Source: Nemertoderma westbladi (lineage: Eukaryota > Xenacoelomorpha > Nemertodermatida > Nemertodermatidae). Taken from it: a stretch of 25,732 nucleotides of DNA. A program made the position numbers and the translations under genes. Numbering within the stretch: position 1 is the stretch's first letter; each line of letters starts with the position of its first letter. The stretch covers positions 1-25,732 of the forward strand of contig JAUCBJ010008540.1 of the NCBI GenBank assembly GCA_032718475.1, in the 5' to 3' direction. Under the pieces are notes generated by a model. It ran no database searches. It was not told the DNA's origin and saw nothing but the letters and a program-made list of their open reading frames with translations. Shown in pieces: positions 1-6,921 of this stretch.

Positions 1-19
1 TGAATTATCAATGAATAGA

Positions 20-66
20 AAGGAACAGGTTGCAGTGGCGCTTTATTCAACCAAAACAATAAACGA
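20..66 (+). repeat. Fragment of the window's MITE family
   Basis: The stretch GAACAGGTTGCAGTGGCGC followed by ACCAAAACAATAAAC matches the interior of the elements at 13669-13912 and 14905-15126, in the same orientation. It lies in ALDH intron 2. No terminal repeat is present, so it is a fragment or a copy cut by the window edge. Confidence 0.6.
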
Positions 67-183
67 GAGGCACTTACTTACAAGTTCGAGTTGCTTTCTA
101 CTCCGGCTGTATTGCTTATTACTACACTTAATTACTAATTACTATATGATACTTATACAGCGCCGTGGTTGCGTTCTACTTAC

Positions 184-250
184 TTGGATGAAACGCTGCT
201 TTGGCTGCTTTCACAGCTTTGTTGATGTCGGCCTTGTCTCCTTCTTGAAC
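184..250 (-). CDS. ALDH exon 2
   Basis: A 67-nt exon between acceptor TATGTTGTAG (251-260, minus) and donor GTAAGT (178-183, minus). It encodes [20 protein letters not shown] plus HP and one extra base, so the next intron is phase 1. It continues exon 1 exactly as in ALDH1/2 proteins. Confidence 0.87.
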
Positions 251-935
251 CTACAACATAATGTTTAAGCATTTAATAACGATTTAAATAATAATACAGT
301 ATTTACCGGGTGTGTTTGATAATGCGAAATTAAACCGCCATAAACTTAATTAATGGGTGTAATTCATTTGTGCTCCTTTAATTGTACTAATTAAATATAT
401 AATTATTTCCGGTTAATTAAATATATAATTATTTCTGTAATGGTATTAATTACCAGCTTAATATATATAATGTTACGGAACCCTTCATAAGAAGTAATAA
501 AATACACTTATATAGATAAATAACTTTTGTGAATAATTTATTACGAACCGGGAATGTTATAAATAATTCAACTAATTTACCAAGTGCGAGGTTTAAATAA
601 TATAAGAATTGCCTTCTTGTCCGTTTTTTGCACTTAATCGATTAACATCAGAATTGCTACGAACGAAACGGAAAGATATTATTTATTTCTGAAGTTTTTA
701 TTTTCTATTATTGTTATTTGTAATTCATTACGTTATTTAGGAATAATATAGGGCGTACCTACACAGTTATACAGTACCTACGTTTTACACTTATTCACAT
801 CATTCTTACCTGACATATTTCCTCTCCTGTGGCTGGGTTTATTGTTGCAAACGTCTTCCCACTTTCGCTGTTAACCCATTCATTGTTTATAAACAGTTTG
901 GTGTAAATCGGTTTCACTTGCGGGTCATAAGGCAT
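184..935 (-). CDS. Aldehyde dehydrogenase, ALDH1/2-like (5' part, two exons)
   Basis: Two exons on the minus strand join in phase 0 to give about 64 residues that match the N-terminus of class 1/2 aldehyde dehydrogenases, NAD(P)-dependent enzymes that oxidise aldehydes (including retinal) to acids. Visible family signatures are [28 protein letters not shown] and [20 protein letters not shown]. The protein starts at the ATG at 933-935. It has only about 12 residues before the conserved KLFINNEW and no mitochondrial presequence, so a cytosolic ALDH1-type enzyme fits better than mitochondrial ALDH2. Intron 1 (251-809) has a GTAAGA donor and a TTGTAG acceptor. Exon 2 ends at a GTAAGT donor in phase 1, and the rest of the gene lies beyond the left edge. 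The catalytic Cys and Glu are therefore not in view. The exact subfamily (ALDH1A, ALDH1L, ALDH2) cannot be decided from this fragment. Confidence 0.88.
251..809 (-). other. ALDH intron 1
   Basis: AT-rich intron with no coding signal. It holds a 22-bp direct repeat (TAATTAAATATATAATTA core) at 388-409 and 414-435. Nothing else was recognised. Confidence 0.7.
810..935 (-). CDS. ALDH exon 1 (start codon exon)
   Basis: It encodes 42 complete codons from ATG (933-935) to CAG, followed on the minus strand by the donor GTAAGA (804-809). The frame is open throughout and ends in the ALDH motif [14 protein letters not shown] repeat (about 938-950 on the plus strand) lies in the presumed 5' untranslated region. 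Confidence 0.88.
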
Positions 936-1455
936 TATTGTTGTTGTTGCTTATCTAATTAAGTTACTTGTAATATTTTTTGCAAAAGTAATAATTAATA
1001 TATTTGCATTTAACTCTACATAGAATGCACTGTGTATTGATTGAAGTTCCTTTTATAATATGCCGACATAATTGTGCTTATGATTTCATTCAATAACTCG
1101 GTGCAATGTCCAATCCGCAACTGTCGTAATTATTGAGTGAGGTCATTGATTTATGTTTGCTGGGCAGGGCAGCTCTTGGGGAATGCATTTAACTGAACTT
1201 ATGTAGAGCGGCAACCCGCAAGGAAAGTTATTGAATATTGTTATCTAATTTCAAATTATGTCAATGTGAGGAGTGACGCCCTGCCTTGCATGCCCAGCCC
1301 ATTAATTCTGTGTTTAGATAAAATAGACGTTTACATATTAGATTTTTTTTTATGATTACCACTTGGGGATTATTATATTTAAATTATGGTAATACGTGTG
1401 CTCCATATCGTTATTAATTAAATATCCGTCCGTCAAAACCAACAAAAATATTGGA
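936..1455. other. Region upstream of ALDH, no gene seen
   Basis: AT-rich DNA between the ALDH start and the tRNA gene, probably including the ALDH promoter and 5' UTR. A weak inverted repeat pairs GCTGGGCAGGGCAG (about 1160-1175) with CTGCCTTGCATGCCCAGC (about 1281-1299). No TATA box or coding signal is convincing. Confidence 0.5.
1444..1448 (-). terminator. Pol III T-run terminator of tRNA-Arg
   Basis: On the minus strand TTTTT follows the tRNA 3' end after 7 nt, the usual place for RNA polymerase III termination. Confidence 0.75.
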
Positions 1456-1528
1456 CGAGCGTGCCAGGGGTCGAACCTGGGATCTTCTGCTCCGTAGGCA
1501 GACGCGTTATCCACTGCGCCACACACCC
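1456..1528 (-). tRNA. tRNA-Arg (anticodon ACG)
   Basis: The 73-nt minus-strand sequence folds as a full cloverleaf. The acceptor stem is GGGTGTG with CACGCTC (two G-U pairs) and the discriminator is G. The anticodon stem TCTGC/GCAGA encloses the loop CTACGGA, giving anticodon ACG (read as ICG, decoding CGU/CGC/CGA). The T arm is CCAGG-TTCGACC-CCTGG. The internal pol III promoter boxes TGGCGCAGTGG (A) and GGTTCGACCCC (B) are intact. A TTTTT run (plus-strand A run at 1444-1448) lies 7 nt past the 3' end and is a normal pol III terminator. There is no intron, and CCA is not encoded, as expected in eukaryotes. It looks functional. Confidence 0.95.
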
Positions 1529-1770
1529 GCGAGGTAAAGTTCAATTTATTCCGTAGTATAATCGTAGATGCGAGTTAACAGTAAGAACTATGGGCCATAG
1601 TAGTTGTAATTTATTCACGTATGCAATAAATAAATTAAAGAATTTCTCTTTATTCGGTACATACAGAATAAGACAAACTCTATAAAAGAAGGTCTATATG
1701 ATATAAATATTAGAAATACAAACATTATAACATTACAAATTTATATCAATAAAACACACGTATAGCGTAC

Positions 1771-1988
1771 AGATAGGCGGGGAAACTGGACGCAATAAAA
1801 ATTCATGGACGCAAATAACAGTTGATAAAACTGTAACCTGTTCTATTGTGTTTAGTTTATTGTTTTGGTTAAAATAACGTGCCACTGTAACCTGCTCCTT
1901 TCCCTAAATTGAGAATTTAACATTGAGGCGGGATATTAATTCGCCAAGGCGGGTTTTGCGTCGAGTTCCCCCCCCCCCCCCCCTGTCT
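1771..1988 (-). mobile_element. MITE-like element, near-complete copy 1
   Basis: About 218 bp bounded by inverted ends. The left end AGATAGGCGGGGAAACTGG runs on into ACGCAA. The right end is its imperfect complement (TTTTGCGTCGAGTT, then a run of 16 C at 1968-1983, then TGTCT). It is in reverse orientation to the copies at 13669 and 14905, with which it shares the interior (GGTTAAAATAACGTGCCAC and CCAAGGCGGGTTTTGCG). It has no coding capacity, so it would need a transposase from elsewhere. No clear target duplication is visible. Confidence 0.7.
1968..1983. repeat. Poly-C tract (16 C) in MITE terminus
   Basis: A homopolymer run inside the right terminal inverted repeat of the element at 1771-1988. 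The equivalent place in the copy at 13669-13912 has six C, so the run probably expanded by slippage. Confidence 0.85.
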
Positions 1989-2284
1989 CATAGCTTAAGG
2001 TACCGTAGCGTTGACCATAACTATATTATATGGGTTAACACGATATGAGCCTGCTACCTCTTTAAACATGATATCTAGCTACACCGTTAGCTACAAACTG
2101 TATACTTAACAAAACTGGCGCTATTGGAAATAAAAAACTGTAAAACTTTGCTAAAGTCAGTGTACAACACAGCCAGTCAGCCGTACTACCTCCAATGTTA
2201 GTGCCACCATTAAGGTTGTAATAAACCGCTAATTCTGTAGTAATTCTTATTTTATTATAAATTATGCAATTATTGTATTGTGTT
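1989..2284. other. Intergenic, nothing recognised
   Basis: AT-rich sequence between MITE copies. A 75-codon minus-strand open frame overlaps it (2062-2289) but has no family resemblance. Confidence 0.4.
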
Positions 2285-2620
2285 TCCACAAAAGTGGAAA
2301 CTTAACGCAAATAACAGCTGATTAAATTCAAATGTAAACCTGTACCGGTATGATGTTATATTGACTTTCGTTTATTGTTTTGGTTTGAATTACATGTCAT
2401 TGTAACATGCTCCTTTCCCCTACTTATAATTACAAATAGTGGCGTCCATTAAAAACGTTACCTCCAGCGCAAATTGGCCGCATATAAACTAAGGTTTTGT
2501 TTATTGTTTTGGTTAGAAAACACTGACACTGTAACCTGCCCCATCCCCTAAATGTTTTAAATAAATTACGCGTTGTCGGTAGCTAAGGAGGACTTGTAGC
2601 AGTAGTTGGTTTGGTTGGCC
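2285..2620 (-). repeat. Degenerate MITE-family copies, probably two in tandem
   Basis: Two successive stretches show the family's interior signature (TTTATTGTTTTGGTT followed by a CTGTAACCTGC-like segment), at about 2370-2420 and 2498-2545. The first is preceded by AACGCAAATAACAGCTGATT. The ends are too decayed to define. Orientation is the same as the copy at 1771-1988. Confidence 0.55.
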
Positions 2621-2712
2621 TTTAACAATGATTATTTTAAACTTTATCTCATACACCATTAATCAATTAATGAATGATTTTATAAATAATAATAAAGAAA
2701 TAAAATGGCAGT

Positions 2713-3801
2713 TTAATTGAATTCTATGGCGGGTCCAACAGGGCGAACTTTAGCTGGGTTAATCAGGGGGTAGCTGCTAGCGAAGTGACCCTTTATATGG
2801 TCCCAGTCTACGGTGTCTTCCAGGTGGTAGGTGTGATACAGTCGTTTAGTGTAATTCCAAATGTTTTTATAATCAATTATCATTTTTTTGTTACACTTGA
2901 ATTGATCGTAATAGATAGTATCGAAACGAATTAGAGTCGGAAATAACATTATGTCGTTATCACTGAGTCGATCGCCCTTTATGAATTTACGTGTTTCTAG
3001 TAAGGCGTCCAAACTATCCAGATTGGCGAAGAGTTCTTTGTAGGAAAGTTCGTAAGCCGATTGGCTGATAGATAAACCGCATTGATATGGTCCGGTGTTT
3101 ATTGCCTTCACTAGCTCCATCAATTCTTGCGATTGGTCAACTCCTTCGTTGCTGTCAATTTCCGCTATTGGATTGGTTGTTAGGGCGTTGAATTCGTTAT
3201 TGAGCATATGGACAATGTCGTAAGCGTCGTTGCTAACCGCTGTTCGAAACTTCTTATCCCATAGTAGCGGGACAGTCGCTTTATATTTGTACTCGGGATT
3301 CGCTAATTTATAAACATCCATTAAACTTCCGCAACCGTTTACTTCGTCTAAAGAGCAACGCGATCTCGCATCCATGAACTTGTAACCATGACTACCGTCT
3401 TCCCAATCAACAATACTCACTGTAATCGAATTTTCCAGTCCTTTAAGTTTCCTGGTTATGAGTACAGCGTGGGACCATGGGCAGCCCAGACTGGCGTAGA
3501 CGTGGTACCGACCGCGCATTGGCTGGAATTCCGTAGACCCATCGGCGCGGACCCACCGCCGAAAACGATTGATAGGAGGGTGGTACGCCCCCTCGTGGTC
3601 TGTCGTCGTATTGGTTCCTTTATTCTTCTTAGTGCTACCAACTGTTAGGAATATGCTACTGGTTGTACCTTGGTGTAGTTCAGTATCCAAGGTTGTGGTA
3701 GCTAGGGGTAATTGGGTTGTAGTTCGCCAAAGACCTTCGTTTGCGTAGAGAATACCATCAGATGTCCATTTTTCTCTTTCTCTCATATACCTGGTAGACA
3801 T
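2713..3801 (-). CDS. Glutathionyl-hydroquinone reductase (Xi-class GST, ECM4/YqjG family)
   Basis: Single-exon gene of 362 residues from the ATG at 3799-3801. The family reduces glutathionyl-hydroquinones to hydroquinones with glutathione, through a catalytic Cys. The thioredoxin-like N-terminal domain shows RYHVYASLGCPWSH (residues 99-111), with the catalytic Cys107 in CPWSH, then RKLKGLENSITVSIVDWEDGS and TVPLLWDKK (176-184). The helical C-terminal domain shows the family blocks FIKGDRLSDNDIMLFPTLIR, FDTIYYDQFKCNKK and HIKGHFASSYPLINP, ending near VGPAIEFN. Length is typical of the family. The first ~70 residues are poorly conserved, low-complexity and rich in Thr. The chosen ATG has A at -3; an open frame extends two codons further to a GTG, not a likely eukaryotic start. 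No intron interrupts the domain. The protein is probably cytosolic. GHRs are well known in bacteria, fungi and plants and less described in animals. Confidence 0.9.
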   Translation of the reverse strand: MSTRYMREREKWTSDGILYANEGLWRTTTQLPLATTTLDTELHQGTTSSIFLTVGSTKKNKGTNTTTDHEGAYHPPINRFRRWVRADGSTEFQPMRGRYHVYASLGCPWSHAVLITRKLKGLENSITVSIVDWEDGSHGYKFMDARSRCSLDEVNGCGSLMDVYKLANPEYKYKATVPLLWDKKFRTAVSNDAYDIVHMLNNEFNALTTNPIAEIDSNEGVDQSQELMELVKAINTGPYQCGLSISQSAYELSYKELFANLDSLDALLETRKFIKGDRLSDNDIMLFPTLIRFDTIYYDQFKCNKKMIIDYKNIWNYTKRLYHTYHLEDTVDWDHIKGHFASSYPLINPAKVRPVGPAIEFN

Positions 3802-3851
3802 TATCACTGATAACTTAACGATTGTCGGTAACGATAACGGTTAACTTTAAT

Positions 3852-3859
3852 TTATATAA
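3852..3859 (-). promoter_or_regulatory. Possible TATA box of the GHR gene
   Basis: On the minus strand TATATAAA sits about 50 nt upstream of the ATG at 3801. The position fits a TATA box with a short 5' leader, but the area is AT-rich and the match could be chance. Confidence 0.3.
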
Positions 3860-4397
3860 CAACGTGTATCTTGACATGTAGATATTTACTAATAACTTAA
3901 TTAATCCATTGCTTGTTGCTAACATCAATTTAGGACGCACTTAGCAACATTAAACCAGAGCCAAGAAGTGACTATACACCGGTCCATGGGGTATATAATG
4001 GTAATAACAAGCCTGCAAATAGGTTACGTAACAGCCAGTAACATAGAAATGTTACGGAATTTCGTCCAATCCCATGGACCCTTTTTTCGCACTTAGTGTT
4101 GTCCTAACCAATTAAATTTAAAATAATATTCTAACTCAACTCGAAGCAAGACGACCTCCGAGGCTCTCAAAAATTATCAAGAACAGTGAGAATAATGGCC
4201 AATATTTCTTTTGTGCAGTAGGTACGCAGCAAGGAAGTAAACTACTGTATTTATAGCTTTTATAATAATTCACGTGATATCTACTTTTATAAAACTAGTG
4301 ACGGGCCTAGCGGCCCGATAAGGAACCGACTTTTTATTTCAAATAAAAGAGACAACGAGCTCGGCTCGGTCTTGCACGATTGGGCACGATTAAGTTC
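3860..4397. other. Upstream region of GHR, no gene seen
   Basis: No exon or RNA gene was recognised. GTCCATGGGG (about 3985) and the inverted TCCCATGGAC (about 4071) form a small separated inverted repeat. One CACGTG lies near 4272. Confidence 0.4.
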
Positions 4398-5227
4398 GAC
4401 TTGGCTTGATCGGCTCGGTTTGGCTCGATTAGGCTCGGCTCGGCTCGGCTCAGCTCGGTTCGGTTCGGCTCGGCTCGGCTCGGCTCGGCTCGGCTCGGCT
4501 CGGCTCGGCTCGGCTCGGTTCGGCCCGGCTCGGCTCGGCCCGGCTCGGCCCGGCTCGGCTCGGCTCGGCTCGGTTCGGCCCGGCTCGGCTCGGTTCGGCC
4601 CGGCTCGGCCCGGCTCGGCTCGGCTCGGTTCGGCTCGGCTCGGCTCGGCTCGGCTCGGCTCGGCTCGGCTCGGCTCGGCTCGGCTCGGCTCGGCTCGGCT
4701 CGGCTCGGCTCAGCTCGGTTCGGTTCGACTCGGCTCGGCTCGGATCGGCTCGGCTCGGTTCGGCTCGGCTCGGCTCGGCTCGGCCCGGCTCGGCCCGGCT
4801 CGGCTCGGCTCGGCTCGGCTCGGCTCGGCTCGGCTCGGCTCGGCTCGGCTCGGCTCAGCTCGGCTCGGCTCGGCTCGGTTCGGTTCGACTCGACTCGACT
4901 CGGCTCGGATCGGCTCGGCTCGGTTCGGCTCGGCTCGGCTCGGCTCGGTTCGGCTCGGCTGGCTCGGCACGGCTCGGCTCGGCTCGGCACGGCTCGGCTC
5001 GGTTCGGCTCAGCTCGGCTCGGCTCGGCTCGGCTCGGCTCGGCTCCTCGGCTCGGCTCGGCTCGGCTCGGCTCGGCTCGGCTCGGCTCGGTTCGGTTCGA
5101 CTCGGATCGGCTCGGCTCGGCTCGGCTCGGTTCGGCTCGGCTCGGCTCGGTTCGGCTCGGCTCGGCTCGGCTCGGCTCGGCTCGGTTCGGCTTGGCTCGG
5201 CTTAGCTCGGCTTGGCTCGGTCTGAGT
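4398..5227. repeat. CGGCT pentanucleotide satellite, about 830 bp
   Basis: Nearly uninterrupted pentamers of CGGCT with variants CGGTT, CGGCC, CGACT and CGGAT. The phase slips near 4960-4990 and 5045. Because the pentamer contains no stop in any frame, both strands show long artificial open frames (SRAEP and LGSAR repeats). Each unit carries one CpG and a GG doublet, so the tract is far more GC- and CpG-rich than its surroundings. It starts about 600 bp upstream of the GHR start. Confidence 0.97.
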
Positions 5228-5235
5228 CGACTCCC

Positions 5236-5600
5236 CGTGCTGCTCGAAGGGCGCAAATACATATATCGAAGGGTCAAAGCAAAACTCACGTGCTGCTCGA
5301 AGGGACAAAGTCAAACAATGTGTCTATTATTTGATGTAATTCACGTGCTGCTCGAAGGGCGCAAATACATATATCGAAGGGTCAAAGCAAAACTCACGTG
5401 CTGCTCGAAGGGACAAAGTCAAACAATGTGTCTATTATTTGATGTAATTCACGTGCTGCTCGAAGGGCGCAAATACATATATCGAAGGGTCAAAGCAAAA
5501 CTCACGTGCTGCTCGAAGGGACAAAGTCAAACATTGTGTCTAATATTTGATTAACTCACGTGCTGCTCGAAGGGCGCAACTACATATATCGAAACAAGCC
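5236..5600. repeat. 108-bp tandem array with E-box half-units
   Basis: About 3.4 copies of a 108-bp unit start at 5236, 5344, 5452 and 5559. Each unit contains two copies of CACGTGCTGCTCGAAGGG separated by different spacers, so the basic period is about 54 bp. CACGTG occurs at 5287, 5342, 5395, 5450, 5503 and 5557. Copies are nearly identical, implying recent amplification. Confidence 0.93.
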
Positions 5601-6239
5601 CCTGTCTTGTATTTTAATTATATCAGAAATCCTTGCCTTCAGTACAAATATCTAAAAATTCATTCACCTGAAGTATGGGTAACATTATGAATTCGTTTTT
5701 CGCACAGTAGAGTTAACGAAGCAAATACCCTCCAGGTTGACTGAATGATTTTATTAATGTTTGCCATGCATAATGTACCATATTTGGGTCCCATGGCCCA
5801 CCCCATTGAACAGCTTTGCTTACATCTGATAGAGAGTAATCCCAAATTAACTTCCCTCTACGAAAATTATTTTATTTAAATACATACAACATAGCAGACA
5901 ACTCTGCAATCAACAGTACACAATAACTAAAATGGCATTCACCTTACCAGCTATTCGCATTATGCTAATAGATATTCGATTTCATTGGATTCAGTGAGTG
6001 TGTGAGGGCTATTGGGAGAGCAATCAGCTTATGATGTAATACATTAGAATCCCACGGCTTTTGTTTGCTTACTGTCTGAGTTGTAGAGTGAGGATAAAAC
6101 TTGGCAGAGAAAGCATTTCCTTGTTAGGTGGCCATTCCTATTGTAATATCATTACTAGGCTATCTCTATCCATTTTTCATGAGTGCCAGCTGGTGTTTTT
6201 ATCATTGCGCCTATGGCGTTTTTTCGTTTATGTCTATTT
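5601..6239. other. No gene recognised
   Basis: Moderately AT-rich DNA. A 61-codon minus frame at 5660-5845 has no recognisable family. No PH- or DH-domain exon for the downstream Ig gene could be found here. Confidence 0.4.
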
Positions 6240-6375
6240 TTCGAGCCCACGGCTCATGGACGAAATAGCGGAACATACCAGGGACCTTAGAATCGCGGTA
6301 TCTAGCCGCTGTGAAAATTTCATCAAAATCGTTAGAGTAGTTTTGGCTGTAGATCAGTCAGTCAGTCAGCCAGTC
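6240..6375 (-). repeat. Probable dispersed repeat (SINE/LINE-like tail)
   Basis: The phrase AAAATTTCATCAAAATCG followed by AGTAGTTTTGGCTGTAGATC and a short CAGT repeat resembles a motif common in dispersed non-LTR or SINE repeats of many invertebrates. A tRNA-like box lies 60 bp downstream (6438-6507), so the two may be one minus-strand element. Boundaries are uncertain. Confidence 0.4.
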
Positions 6376-6437
6376 TCGAGCAATTCTTACAGTAATGAAC
6401 CTCTCGGTTCCTAATAAACAAGTAAAAAATTAAGCTA

Positions 6438-6507
6438 ATGTGTATAGGATTCGAACCCACGCTGTTGTAAAACGTCACACGTTGACGGTACTAACTAGAC
6501 CAGAGCG
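6438..6507 (-). pseudogene. tRNA-like sequence, possible SINE head
   Basis: On the minus strand GGGTTCGAATCC matches a pol III B box and TGGTCTAGTTAG resembles an A box at roughly tRNA spacing. The acceptor arms do not pair well and no clean anticodon arm forms, so it is not a working tRNA. It is more likely a tRNA-derived SINE promoter or a decayed tRNA. Confidence 0.35.
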
Positions 6508-6673
6508 TAAGTGTAAGATACATACAGTCTTCGTATGACAGTTAATTAATGTACTTGAAGTATCAATTGTTCGGGTCGGCTGTGATCGATAGTGATTTGA
6601 CCTACATAAGTAATTATAATGGACTCTTTATAACGAAAAAATTTATCATCTTTGAGTTATTATTATATTCCAG

Positions 6674-6921
6674 GCATGGGTTAAGAAAATCAAAGAAATC
6701 TCTTCGGCAATGGGTCGACTTGCGTGGCATGGGTCGTTACGGACTATGCGAGATCTATCGGAATGGGATATTACCATGGAAACCCGGACATGTGCAATGT
6801 TGAGAGTTGATGCAGCGCCACGGTTCCTGAGACGGCCACAAAAAGAACTCGTAGTGCTAGAGGGCGCTAAGGCTCGTTTGGAGGCTAAGATCGGAGCTCT
6901 CACTGAACCACTTATATCTTG
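6674..6921 (+). CDS. Ig gene exon A (PH tail and first half of Ig1)
   Basis: Acceptor TTATATTCCAG precedes GCATGGGTT. The frame starts in phase 0 with AWVKKIKEISS and ends at TGG split 2+1 before donor GTAAGTATC. It encodes APRFLRRPQKELVVLEGAKA and GALTEPLISW, with A in place of the usual B-strand Cys. Confidence 0.82.

Noticed and set aside
1356-1544. A 62-residue minus-strand frame
   Set aside because: It overlaps the tRNA-Arg gene on the same strand. The tRNA explains the sequence.
3388-3648. Plus-strand and other minus-strand frames within GHR
   Set aside because: Shadows of the GHR gene with no independent resemblance to any family.
3802-3807. GTG start two codons upstream of the GHR ATG
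   Set aside because: GTG is not a usual eukaryotic start, and the ATG at 3799-3801 has A at -3.
4334-5314. Long open frames of SRAEP / LGSAR repeats on both strands
   Set aside because: The CGGCT pentamer has no stop codon in any frame, so open frames appear automatically. No start context, splice structure or domain supports a gene.
5192-5554. A 120-residue repeat protein over the 108-bp array
   Set aside because: 108 is a multiple of three, so the frame stays open by repetition. No family resemblance.
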